DNA of 9,891 nt from Candidatus Hydrogenedentota bacterium (GCA_903822375.1 CAIJOU010000627.1:1-9891); one strand, 5' to 3'. Counted from the first letter of the stretch, positions 1 to 7,023 are shown. Notes: generated by a model not told the origin, from the letters alone. Made by a program: numbers and translations.

Positions 1-19
1 AACTTTCGTACACGTCCAT
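1..19 (-). CDS. 5' end of an unidentified gene leaving the window
   Basis: On the minus strand an ATG at 19-17 opens the frame M-D-V-Y-E-S and runs out of the window at position 1. It is preceded by AAAGGAG (complement of 27-33), a good Shine-Dalgarno sequence at 7 nt. Only six codons are visible, so nothing can be said about the product. The start codon is the reason for the call. The gene would be divergent from the MBL hydrolase to its right. The start codon lies in the left arm of a 12-bp inverted repeat (14-25 with 65-76). Confidence 0.5.
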
Positions 20-76
20 CGCGGAACTCCTTTCGTGTGCTTTGGCGGCTCACGATTCAGAGTCTCCGCGATGGAC
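14..76 (-). promoter_or_regulatory. Inverted repeat spanning a start codon; possible translational hairpin
   Basis: GTCCATCGCGGA at 14-25 is the exact reverse complement of TCCGCGATGGAC at 65-76, with a 39-nt loop. In the leftward transcript the downstream arm contains the ATG of the partial gene and the loop contains its Shine-Dalgarno sequence. Folding would bury the start codon in a perfect 12-bp stem. The repeat is directly visible; control of translation is an inference. An inverted duplication without function is the alternative. Confidence 0.45.
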
Positions 77-103
77 TCCCGGATATGTCAAACTCTTACT
101 GCC

Positions 104-122
104 TCCCCGGCAGAGCCGGGGG
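104..122. terminator. Strong short hairpin without a T-tract
   Basis: CCCCGGC (105-111), loop AGA, GCCGGGG (115-121) form a perfect 7-bp G+C stem. Neither strand shows a T-run after the stem, so intrinsic termination is doubtful. It lies between the divergent left gene and the MBL gene and could separate their leaders. Confidence 0.3.
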
Positions 123-140
123 AACTCCCTTGGGGATTAG

Positions 141-168
141 GAATTGGGAATTAAGAATTGGGAATTGA
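141..168. repeat. 14-bp tandem repeat, two copies
   Basis: GAATTGGGAATTAA (141-154) is followed at once by GAATTGGGAATTGA (155-168), with one mismatch; a partial third unit is visible at 136-140. It is AT-rich against a GC-rich background and lies directly upstream of the promoter-like elements of the MBL gene. Each unit carries two AATT half-elements. Confidence 0.7.
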
Positions 169-193
169 AGGGGGAGACAGGGCAACATACTAT
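165..193 (+). promoter_or_regulatory. Possible sigma70 promoter of the MBL hydrolase gene
   Basis: TTGAAG (165-170) and TACTAT (188-193) are separated by 17 bp, each matching the consensus at four of six positions. Transcription would start near 200 and leave a leader of about 95 nt before the preferred start at 296. The match is modest and unproven. Confidence 0.3.
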
Positions 194-251
194 CTTGTGA
201 GCAGGATGATGTTGCAGAGAAGAATGCGTATTTTTGTGCCAGGAGGAAATG

Positions 252-305
252 ATGCTACATACGCGTTACGGGTGCACTGGAGAAAGCGAAATGCAATGGA
301 CGTGA
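252..305 (+). CDS. Possible 17-codon upstream ORF overlapping the MBL start
   Basis: The only strong Shine-Dalgarno sequence in this leader, AGGAGG at 241-246, is placed 5 nt before the ATG at 252, which lies in a different frame from the MBL hydrolase. That frame encodes MLHTRYGCTGESEMQWT and stops with TGA at 303-305, seven bases past the preferred MBL start at 296. The overlap would allow translational coupling by reinitiation. No peptide family is recognised. Alternatively, the MBL protein starts further upstream (ATG at 206 or 209) and this frame is untranslated. Confidence 0.35.
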   Translation: MLHTRYGCTGESEMQWT

Positions 306-1246
306 ACGATGTCATCACCATTGACTGTATGTACGAACGGCCGCGTCATGCGGCCTCCTTCTTGATGGTCGAAAACGGCGAGGCCGTATTCGTTGAGACA
401 AACACCGTGCATGCGGTGCCCCTGCTGCTTGACTCGCTGAAACAAAACGGAGTTGCGCCGGAACGGGTCAGGTACATCATCGTCACCCACATCCATTTCG
501 ACCACGCCGGCGGCACATCCGTCCTCCTCGACCATTGTCCCAACGCGACCATAATATGTCACCCCCGCGCACAGCGACATCTGGTCGACCCGACACGCCT
601 CATTGAGAGCGCGACAAGGGTCTATGGTGCCGAGGAATTTAGGCGCCTTTACATGCCCATGCACTCCATCGCCGAAAGCCGCGTCCATAGCGTGTATGAC
701 GGCGCGCAAATGACGTTTGGAGAACGCACGTTCACCTTTGTGCATACGCGCGGCCACGCGAACCACCACATGGTCATCCATGACTCCAAAAGCGGGGGCG
801 TTTTCACCGGCGACGCGTTCGGCGTGGAATATGACGATGAGCGGCGGAGCAACCGGCCGTTTCTGCTGTGCTCCTCGGCGCCGACCGATTTTGATCCTGA
901 CGAGGCGCTGGCCAGTGTCGACAAGGTCCTCTCGTTTCATCCGTCGCGACTATTCCTGACGCATTACGGCGAACTGACCGAAGTGAGCGCAGCGGCGGCA
1001 GTGCTGAAAGAGGCCATCGGCCGACTGGCGGCGGTGGCACGGTCCGCGGCGGACCTGAACCGGCGCGGCCACGAACTGCTCGCTTTCTGCGCCGCCGGCG
1101 TGGAAAGGACCATTCAGGAACTGGCCGACACCTGCGGCGCCACCCTCACCGAAAACGACAACACCGCGTTCAAAGCACACATCCACATCAATGCACAAGG
1201 CCTGGCCGTTTATGCGGAAAAACTCATGACAGGTGATACACCCTAA
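296..1246 (+). CDS. MBL-fold metallo-hydrolase
   Basis: A metallo-beta-lactamase-fold hydrolase of 316 residues, cytoplasmic (no signal peptide). The dinuclear metal site is visible: H65-x-H67-x-D69-H70 in THIHFDHAGG, H154 in the GHANHH segment, D173 in TGDAFG and H223 in LTHYGE. The fold begins at once with the strand VITIDCMYERPRHAASFL, which fits family members that start only a few residues earlier. I therefore prefer the ATG at 296 over the longest frame from 158, whose extra 46 residues have no family character. Relatives are usually annotated as hydroxyacylglutathione hydrolase-like or generic MBL hydrolases; the substrate cannot be read from the sequence. The C-terminal 70 residues are helical. 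The start lacks a good ribosome binding site of its own, which may be explained by the overlapping upstream ORF. The GH2 gene follows after 123 bp. Confidence 0.9.
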   Translation: MDVNDVITIDCMYERPRHAASFLMVENGEAVFVETNTVHAVPLLLDSLKQNGVAPERVRYIIVTHIHFDHAGGTSVLLDHCPNATIICHPRAQRHLVDPTRLIESATRVYGAEEFRRLYMPMHSIAESRVHSVYDGAQMTFGERTFTFVHTRGHANHHMVIHDSKSGGVFTGDAFGVEYDDERRSNRPFLLCSSAPTDFDPDEALASVDKVLSFHPSRLFLTHYGELTEVSAAAAVLKEAIGRLAAVARSAADLNRRGHELLAFCAAGVERTIQELADTCGATLTENDNTAFKAHIHINAQGLAVYAEKLMTGDTP

Positions 1247-1267
1247 GTGTGCCGCTTGGTGGCACGC
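1247..1267 (+). terminator. Hairpin directly after the MBL stop codon
   Basis: GTGTGCC (1247-1253) pairs with GGCACGC (1261-1267) over seven positions, including one wobble, with a 7-nt loop. It begins at the base after the stop codon. The following T-tract is weak, so it may act as an attenuating or mRNA-stabilising hairpin rather than a full terminator. Confidence 0.35.
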
Positions 1268-1276
1268 ACCATGCGT

Positions 1277-1306
1277 TTGATTGCGCATGCCCGGGAATAC
1301 TACACT
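1277..1306 (+). promoter_or_regulatory. Possible sigma70 promoter for the GH2 gene
   Basis: TTGATT (1277-1282) and TACACT (1301-1306) are 18 bp apart in the 123-bp gap between the MBL hydrolase and GH2 genes. Each hexamer matches four of six consensus positions. If used, the GH2 gene and the two membrane-protein genes would form their own transcription unit. This is a weak call by eye. Confidence 0.25.
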
Positions 1307-1369
1307 TACGCCGTCGCGCCCAAAGGCGCAAATCCTGCTCGGTTCCCAACATAAGGAGCGGCTGCGGCC

Positions 1370-4300
1370 ATGCTTCGCAACAGTTTAATCCTCGACGGTG
1401 AATGGACCCTGGTAACTGACCCCGACGATGCGGGCCTGCGGAAACGCTGGTTTGACGCGCCGGACCGAAACGGGGGCATCGCCGTTCGCGTGCCTTCGGC
1501 ATGGGACCTTTGGCTGCCCGACTATGAAGGGGTGGCCTGGTACTTTCGCACATTCTCCCTCGATGCAACTTGGCCGGGCCGGCGCGCGGCGCTTCACTTT
1601 GACGCGGTCAATTATCATGCGACCGTGTGGGTGAACGGGGCGTTGGCCGGGGAGCACGAGGGGGGGTACACACCCTTCTCCCTCGACGTATCCAGTCTTA
1701 TCCGCGAGGGTGAGAACTTTGTGGCCGTGCGCGTGGTGGACCCCAAGCACCCCGACGGTTTCGGCGCATTCCATCCCAAGGAACTGCCCATCGCCAAGGA
1801 AACTGGGTACTGGTCCTTTGCGGGCATCTGGGGCAGTGTCCGGCTCGAATCCACACCGCTCGAATACATCTCTGACCTCTTCGTCAAGCCCGATGTGAAC
1901 CGCGAGCGCGTCATGGTGGACGTGGGCGCGATTGGCGCCGCCGACCATCGTGTGCGCCTCAACCTGGACGGCACCCCGTTTAGCGTGGAAGGAGTTCCCG
2001 GCCTGTTGCGCCTGGATGTGCCGGGCTGCAAGACCTGGTCACCCGAACATCCCCGCCTGCACACACTGCGCGCCGAGTTGCTCGATGATTCCGGGGTGAT
2101 CGACACGCTGTCCGTTCGCTTCGGCATGCGCGAGTTCTCCGTCAAGGACAATCGTTTCCATCTCAACGGCCGCCCCATCTTCATTAAGGGCGTGCTGCAC
2201 CAGCCGGATTATGCCCGGTCCCTGTGCGCGCCCGAATCGGCCGAGTTTGCCCGCCGCGAAATTGAACTGGCCCGCGAGGCGGGGTTCAACATGATGCGGC
2301 TGCACATTAAGCCCGCCCCCCCTGTCACTCTGGACCTCGCCGACGAGCTGGGCATGCTCCTCTACGAGGAGCCGTCCATCGGCTGGATACGCAACTCCGA
2401 CCACATGCGGCGGCGCTGCGAGTCCTCGGTGCGCGAGATGGTCCTGCGCGACCGCAACCACCCGTCGGTCGTGATCTGGGGCATGCTCAACGAGGGCGGC
2501 AATGCGGACTACGTGACCAACGGCGGCGCCCAGGTGCTCAAGGATGACTTGTGCAAACTGGCCCGTTCGCTCGACCCCACGCGCGTGGTCATCGACGACA
2601 GCGCGGGCGTCAACGCCACGCGCGAGCCATCGCGCTACATCAAGCCGCACAGCGACCAGTTTGTCGAGTTCGATGACCTTCACATCTACCAGCGCGCGCC
2701 GGTGGACCTGGACATCGAAAACTACTACCGCCAGAACGGCGAACCCGGCATGCTCGTGACCGTCTCGGAATTCGGGTTCGGCGGTTCCGAGGACCTGCCG
2801 GACGTCATCGCCCAATATGGGGAGAAGCCCGAAACGTTCAAGGACGCCCGCTTTCTTAAGGGCCTGTTGGAAGCAATGAACCACGGCTTTACCGACCGCG
2901 GTCTGGACCGCGTCTTCGGAAACTATTCCGGTCTCGCCAAGGCCATGCAGGAACTGCAATGCGACGCGGCGAAGCTGCAAATTGACTCCATGCGGGCCAA
3001 TCCCAAGATTGCGGGCTACTGCTACACGCAGTTCGCCGACGCGGGCCATGAGTTCTGCGCGGGCGTGGTGGACCGCTGGCGCCGGCCCAAGCCGGCGCTG
3101 ACCGCGCTTGCCGACGCGCAGCGCGCCGTCCGCCCGATTATTCAGATACCTGAAACCAACCTCTCTCCCCGCCAAGAGGTGCCCGTCACGGTGTTGCTGG
3201 CAAACGAAGAGCGCTTGGAAGGGTTCGGCGAAATCTCCCTGCAGCTCACCGGCCCCACGGGGCAGGTGCTCTGGAAGAAGAAACGCGCCATTCCGAAGAT
3301 CCCCAAGCACGGCCGCGAACTGTGGGAAGGCTCCATCGCCGCGTCCGGTTCCTGCGGTCCCCACAAGTTCACCGTCCGCCTGATCAAAGACGGATGCATC
3401 GTCGCCTCGGCCGATGCGGACCTCTATGTGGTCGCCCCCCCCGACACCAAGGACATCGACATCCATGTGGTCGACCCGCACGGCGAATGGACGGACCGCT
3501 GCCGGCCTTTCGCCCGGCCCGGCACGCCGCTGGTGCCGCTGCATATCGTCCCGCCGCTGGCAAACACCATCCGCGCTTATCCGGAAAACGATCTGGGGCA
3601 GGTCTTCGCGCAGGTGCGCGGCGGTGCCGTGGCGCTCTTTTTCGGCCCCCCCGACGACTGGAACGACCTTGCGGAACGCCTGGGTGATCAGCTTTCGGCC
3701 ACACCAAAGGATTCGGTGGGCTGCTTCCTGCCGGTGGTGCACTATGCCAAAGTGCATCCCGCCTTCGAGGGGTTGCCCTCGCGCTGCCTCATGCGCCAAC
3801 CATTCCGCAATGTCATTGCCGCCAAGACCTTCCTCGAGACGGGCGAAGAGGATATTTGCGGCGCGCTCGACACCATGCCCGCCGCCTCAAGCAACTACAT
3901 GGCCGGTGAATCCAACTGGTGGGGCACGGATATTCTGGTGCGCCGCTACGGAGCCGGCCGTCTCGTGTTCACCCACATGCGCATCCTTGAAAACTTGGGG
4001 CGTGACCCCGTGGCTGAGCGGCTGTTCGTGAACCTGCTCACCCATTTCGGGCGGCGCTCCGTGCCCCCCGAGATGTTGCAGGCCCCCGACGCCCGCGCCG
4101 TGGAATGGATGCGCGCCGAGCGCAACCAGAATGTGCGCCGCTGGATGCTGATCGGCGAATTCCCCAACTGGGACCGTTGCTCCGGACACAACCACGCCTA
4201 TCCGCCCGAGCAGGTGATTGACCTTGAGGCCACCTATCCAGGGTGGTACAAGGCCGTGCGCTGGCAGCGCTGGTTCTCCCGCGTCCAGGACAAGCACGTC

Positions 4301-4645
4301 ATTGATCTGCAGGCCGCCTTCTCCCCCGTGTTCGAGTATTACCCGAAATTTGACCGGGCTGTGGGCTACGCCTATGCCGAATTCAACGCCGAACGCCGCC
4401 AGGAAATCAAGGTGCACCTGGGCCTGCAGGATGCCACGAAGGTCTGGTTCAACGGCACGCTGATCTTCGAGACGGAGAACCAGGTCCCCCATGACCAGTT
4501 CGAGGAGGAAAGTGTCGAAGCCGTTACCAAACAGGGCAAGAACACCATACTGGTGAAGTGCTCCAAGATTCCCGGTCCCTTCAAGTTTTCGCTCGACCTC
4601 GTGTCGAACACCCGGGCCCCTCTTCTGGTAAAATGGTGGAGGTAA
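1370..4645 (+). CDS. Glycoside hydrolase family 2 protein, multidomain
   Basis: A 1091-residue retaining exo-glycosidase of the GH2 class (beta-galactosidase, beta-glucuronidase or beta-mannosidase type), without a signal peptide. The jelly-roll sugar-binding domain covers about residues 5-180 (VWVNG, GGYTPF), an Ig-like sandwich about 182-255, and a TIM barrel about 256-570. The acid/base is E375 in GMLNEGG and the nucleophile E467 in VSEFGFGG. Past the usual family length come a beta-rich linker (about 590-700), a segment of about 700-905 like the class I glutamine-amidotransferase-like domains of beta-galactosidases (HPAFEGLP, then a typical YGAGRLVFTH strand), and a jelly-roll-like C-terminal domain of about 920-1091 (KVWFNG, then GKNTILVKCS). 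AAGGAG at 1353-1358 supports the start. The substrate cannot be told. A membrane-protein gene follows after 12 bp, suggesting one operon. Confidence 0.93.
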   Translation: MLRNSLILDGEWTLVTDPDDAGLRKRWFDAPDRNGGIAVRVPSAWDLWLPDYEGVAWYFRTFSLDATWPGRRAALHFDAVNYHATVWVNGALAGEHEGGYTPFSLDVSSLIREGENFVAVRVVDPKHPDGFGAFHPKELPIAKETGYWSFAGIWGSVRLESTPLEYISDLFVKPDVNRERVMVDVGAIGAADHRVRLNLDGTPFSVEGVPGLLRLDVPGCKTWSPEHPRLHTLRAELLDDSGVIDTLSVRFGMREFSVKDNRFHLNGRPIFIKGVLHQPDYARSLCAPESAEFARREIELAREAGFNMMRLHIKPAPPVTLDLADELGMLLYEEPSIGWIRNSDHMRRRCESSVREMVLRDRNHPSVVIWGMLNEGGNADYVTNGGAQVLKDDLCKLARSLDPTRVVIDDSAGVNATREPSRYIKPHSDQFVEFDDLHIYQRAPVDLDIENYYRQNGEPGMLVTVSEFGFGGSEDLPDVIAQYGEKPETFKDARFLKGLLEAMNHGFTDRGLDRVFGNYSGLAKAMQELQCDAAKLQIDSMRANPKIAGYCYTQFADAGHEFCAGVVDRWRRPKPALTALADAQRAVRPIIQIPETNLSPRQEVPVTVLLANEERLEGFGEISLQLTGPTGQVLWKKKRAIPKIPKHGRELWEGSIAASGSCGPHKFTVRLIKDGCIVASADADLYVVAPPDTKDIDIHVVDPHGEWTDRCRPFARPGTPLVPLHIVPPLANTIRAYPENDLGQVFAQVRGGAVALFFGPPDDWNDLAERLGDQLSATPKDSVGCFLPVVHYAKVHPAFEGLPSRCLMRQPFRNVIAAKTFLETGEEDICGALDTMPAASSNYMAGESNWWGTDILVRRYGAGRLVFTHMRILENLGRDPVAERLFVNLLTHFGRRSVPPEMLQAPDARAVEWMRAERNQNVRRWMLIGEFPNWDRCSGHNHAYPPEQVIDLEATYPGWYKAVRWQRWFSRVQDKHVIDLQAAFSPVFEYYPKFDRAVGYAYAEFNAERRQEIKVHLGLQDATKVWFNGTLIFETENQVPHDQFEEESVEAVTKQGKNTILVKCSKIPGPFKFSLDLVSNTRAPLLVKWWR

Positions 4646-4657
4646 GAGGCCAAGGAC

Positions 4658-4963
4658 ATGAAGAAGCTTTCCGCATGGACCGCCACATCCATCATAACGC
4701 TCTGTTTCTGGTCGACCTTGTTCTGGGCAATGGGGGGCTGGCAGGGCAGGCTCGTGCTGGGAATGGTGACGGTCGCGGCGATACTTTGGGGACTCTTCCG
4801 GCTGATAACGTACCGGCCCGAACACGAACGCGGCGCCGGGACGCTTGAGGAAGTGAGACAGCGCAGCCGTCTGGCACCCTTGGATGATCCGGCTCCGGCC
4901 TGTCCTTTGGAAGGGAAAGAGGAATGCGAGAACGATAAGGAACAGTCTCCGTTGACCGGATAA
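4658..4963 (+). CDS. Small two-helix membrane protein, paralogue 1
   Basis: A 101-residue protein of unknown function. Two hydrophobic helices (about 6-25 and 32-51) form a hairpin with a short GGWQG turn. A charged cytoplasmic tail follows, with GTLEEVRQRSRL near residue 61 and then an acidic, cysteine-containing end. The next gene encodes a relative with the same layout and the same motif. The start is 12 bp after the GH2 stop with GAGG at 4646-4649, so translation is probably coupled to the GH2 gene. The architecture resembles no named family that I can recognise. The conserved tail motif suggests a docking or regulatory segment on the cytoplasmic side, which is an inference. Confidence 0.75.
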   Translation: MKKLSAWTATSIITLCFWSTLFWAMGGWQGRLVLGMVTVAAILWGLFRLITYRPEHERGAGTLEEVRQRSRLAPLDDPAPACPLEGKEECENDKEQSPLTG

Positions 4964-5016
4964 ACCGTAAACCTCCTGTTGATTTCTTGGAAGTGGAAAT
5001 AATCCATGGGGGAACG

Positions 5017-5427
5017 ATGAAACAGATATCGAGCTGGTTGGCCCTGCTGACTTTCGCGTTTTGGGGAACGGTGGGAACCGGTCTCCTGTTGCGAAACCTC
5101 TCCCCCGCGACCATCCGGACAGCCGTCACAATCGCAGTGCCGGTGGGTGTGCTCCTCAGTCTGGTGCTGTTGCTGATGTATCTTCGCCGAAGGCGGATCT
5201 GTCCACGCGAGGTGGGCACGCTGGAAGAGGTGCGCCGAAAAAGCCGGCTGCATCTGGCAGGGGAACCTGAGGAGGGAGCCTGCACGATCGTATCTCAGCG
5301 AACGAGAGGCAGGACGGACTGTTTCGAGAAGGAAAGCGCTGGGCATGAAAAGAGGGGGCAGAACGGGTGCGGAGGGGCTTCCAACGTGGAAACTCCGAAG
5401 GGCATGGGTGTCACAGGAAAAGAATGA
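5017..5427 (+). CDS. Small two-helix membrane protein, paralogue 2
   Basis: A 136-residue protein of unknown function, related to its upstream neighbour: MKQISSW against MKKLSAW at the start, two hydrophobic helices (about 5-26 and 33-55), an RRRR stop-transfer cluster, and GTLEEVRRKSRL near residue 66. The N-terminal match decides the start at 5017 over an in-frame ATG ten codons upstream; GGGGGA at 5007-5012 may serve as a ribosome binding site. The tail after the motif is about 58 residues, longer than in paralogue 1, and rich in Gly, Lys, Glu and Cys with no obvious fold. It may be read-through into former non-coding DNA. The gene ends exactly where the converging metallophosphoesterase gene ends. 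Confidence 0.72.
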   Translation: MKQISSWLALLTFAFWGTVGTGLLLRNLSPATIRTAVTIAVPVGVLLSLVLLLMYLRRRRICPREVGTLEEVRRKSRLHLAGEPEEGACTIVSQRTRGRTDCFEKESAGHEKRGQNGCGGASNVETPKGMGVTGKE

Positions 5428-6381
5428 TCATCCCCGCCGCAGCGTGAATAGAACCGCCTCTGGCGGACAGCCGAAACGCACAAGCGCATCGGTGGAGCCC
5501 AGACCGGAAGAGGTGAACCCGATCATCTTCCCAATTTCCCAGCGCCCAAGCACGCGCTCACGGGGACAGCGGGCGTTGATTTTGATCGCGCCCAGGATGG
5601 GCAGGCGTATCTGCCCCCCGTGTGTGTGTCCGCAAAGATAAAGTCTGATCCCCTTTCGGGCGGCCTCTTCGGCGCATTCGGGCGTATGCGCCAACAGTAT
5701 CCGAAACGCATCCGGCTGCGCGCCGTGAAGGGCCGCATCCATGTCGTTCAGCCGGAAGAAATGCGGGTCGTCGACCCCGGCGAGCCAGAGCACCGCGCCG
5801 TTCGCCCCCACGGCAACACCCTCGTTGAACAGCACGCGCAACCCCGCTTCTTCGAGCGTCTCGCCAATAACCAGCGTGTCATGGTTGCCCAGCACAGTGT
5901 ATGCGCCGTATCGGAGCCGCATTCCGCCCAGCATGCGTCCCACGGCCGGTGCCACATGGTCGGACGGTCCATAATGGCCATAGCGCAGGTCGCCAGTAAT
6001 CACGCACAGGTCCGCCGACACCCCCTCCAGCAGCCGGCATACCGCCTCCTCGTGTTCCGGCAAAGTGCGCCCAAAATGCAGGTCGGACAAATGGAGCAGA
6101 CGGAAACCGTCCAGCACGGGCGGCAGGTCGGGCAGGAAAACTTCTTCCCCTCTCAGGCGCAGGTCTTTCGCGTTGCGCACCCCCTGAGCGTGCAATCCCA
6201 GCAACCGCAGCACCGCCTCGAGCACCAGTATCAGGAAGGATTCCCACAGGGTTGTATGGATCTTTTCATGGCGCGCCCTCCGGCTGCGAAGCGCGACCTC
6301 CAGCCTGCGCCGTATCAGGGCCTGCACACCAAGCCGCTCGGGCAGGGGTCTGGGCAGTTCAGGCTTGTCTTCGTGCTTCAC
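5428..6381 (-). CDS. Calcineurin-like metallophosphoesterase, YkuE-like
   Basis: A calcineurin-like phosphoesterase with the full metal-binding set. Counted from the GTG at 6381 (317 aa) these are D100-x-H102 in HLSDLHFG, D131 in TGDLRYG, N166-H167 in GNHD, H232 in LLAHTPE, and H252 and H254 in CGHTHGGQ. The order and the QIRLP sequence after the last motif match the YkuE-like group, known or proposed to act at the membrane on phospholipids such as UDP-diacylglucosamine; the true substrate is unknown. A hydrophobic helix (WESFLILVLEAVLRLLGL, about residues 46-63) may be peripheral in the membrane. The frame stays open to a TTG at 6534, but those first residues would be translated from a tRNA relic, so I reject that start. 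Neither start has a clear ribosome binding site; the original 5' end may have been lost. Confidence 0.85.
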   Translation of the reverse strand: MKHEDKPELPRPLPERLGVQALIRRRLEVALRSRRARHEKIHTTLWESFLILVLEAVLRLLGLHAQGVRNAKDLRLRGEEVFLPDLPPVLDGFRLLHLSDLHFGRTLPEHEEAVCRLLEGVSADLCVITGDLRYGHYGPSDHVAPAVGRMLGGMRLRYGAYTVLGNHDTLVIGETLEEAGLRVLFNEGVAVGANGAVLWLAGVDDPHFFRLNDMDAALHGAQPDAFRILLAHTPECAEEAARKGIRLYLCGHTHGGQIRLPILGAIKINARCPRERVLGRWEIGKMIGFTSSGLGSTDALVRFGCPPEAVLFTLRRG

Positions 6382-6468
6382 TGCTTCATGCTTTCGCCGC
6401 GACAGGCGGGCCAATTCAATTGCGGACCTGAAGGATGCACCGCAGACAGTACACCAGAATGTGAATGA

Positions 6469-6717
6469 AGGACGGGGAAGAAAGACGGTGAAGCCGAGGA
6501 GAGTAGAACTCCGGACCTCTCGAATGCCATTCAAGCATCTCCGAGTTGTAACACGCTGTATTCAAAAGACTTACAAGTTACGCAAAAACCTGTTGCCCCA
6601 ACGGTTGCCCCTGAACTCGAAAAAGGGGCCATTCTGGACGCACTCAAGGGGATGGATAAGGACACGTTGATCGCCCTGCTGGCCGAAGCGTTGACCGGCA
6701 AGGGACCGGGCGGGTGA
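6469..6717 (+). pseudogene. C-terminal fragment resembling an integrase tail
   Basis: One frame is open from 6469 to TGA at 6715-6717 (82 codons). It has no start codon until an internal ATG late in the frame, so it is a 3' remnant. Its first part, GEAEESRTPDLSNAIQASP, is the antisense reading of the tRNA relic, a pattern I know from tails of integrases that sit next to a tRNA attachment site. The second part, VAPTVAPELEKGAILDALKG and then DTLIALLAEALTGKGPGG, is amphipathic and of a type seen at the ends of tyrosine recombinases in planctomycete-like genomes. The catalytic part of a recombinase is absent: the DNA to the left is the metallophosphoesterase gene. The integrase link rests on memory and not on a search. 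Confidence 0.4.
6487..6564 (-). pseudogene. Decayed tRNA-Ala(GGC)
   Basis: Read on the minus strand, 6521-6533 and its flanks give an anticodon arm CTTGA-ATGGCAT-TCGAG with anticodon GGC (complement of 6526-6528). The variable region AGGTC, a T-arm core GGAG-TTCTACT-CTCC and a 3' acceptor strand CGGCTTC followed by ACC match the usual order of tRNA-Ala(GGC). The 5' half is ruined: the D-arm is one base short and does not pair, and the 5' acceptor strand does not complement CGGCTTC beyond about three bases. The T-loop has T where a purine is expected. It is therefore a relic, or the 3' half regenerated at an attachment site, not a working tRNA. Boundaries at the 5' side are approximate. Confidence 0.55.
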
Positions 6718-6748
6718 TGACCGTGATAGGAAGAAGTGTATAGAGGGG

Positions 6749-6801
6749 GTACGGGGAACGGGGTGTCGTCAGGGGGCAACGACTCCCCCCGGCTCCCGTA
6801 C
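6749..6801. ncRNA. 53-nt nested hairpin, possible structured RNA
   Basis: Three stacked stems share one axis: GTACGGG (6749-6755) with CCCGTAC (6795-6801), CGGGG (6759-6763) with CCCCG (6787-6791), and GTCGT (6765-6769) with ACGAC (6779-6783). They close a 9-nt loop. In all there are 17 Watson-Crick pairs with small internal loops. No T-tract follows on either strand. It lies 31 bp after the integrase-like fragment. A second hairpin, GTACGC (6798-6803) with GCGTAC (6815-6820), overlaps and would compete with the outer stem. Confidence 0.4.
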
Positions 6802-7023
6802 GCGTCTCTGACAGGCGTACAGACCCCTTCCTGATCATTGTCGCGACCCCGGCGTAGCGACTCTCCGCCACCGCGTCCCCCTCCCGCAGCATACCCTGTC
6901 CGACGAACCCTCTCCCCAGCCATACTGCCATGCCGCTCAGCGACCAGGTGCTGCTTATTCCCATCCGCGCTGCCGTGGCATTCAACCGCGGCCAGTCTCA
7001 ACTGTCGAGCCGCGGCGCGTCAA

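Noticed and set aside
158..295. Longer N-terminus of the MBL hydrolase
   Set aside because: The fold starts at about 308 and the 46 extra residues have no family character; the only strong ribosome binding site in the extension belongs to another frame.
2039..3799. Open frame of 586 codons on the minus strand inside the GH2 gene
   Set aside because: High GC bias of the third codon position of the GH2 gene removes stops on the opposite strand; the product is low-complexity and shows no family features.
6531..7001. Open frames on the minus strand and on the + strand (6838-7124) in the structured region
   Set aside because: They are rich in Gly, Arg and Pro, lack ribosome binding sites, and cross hairpins and G-runs; none looks like a folded protein.
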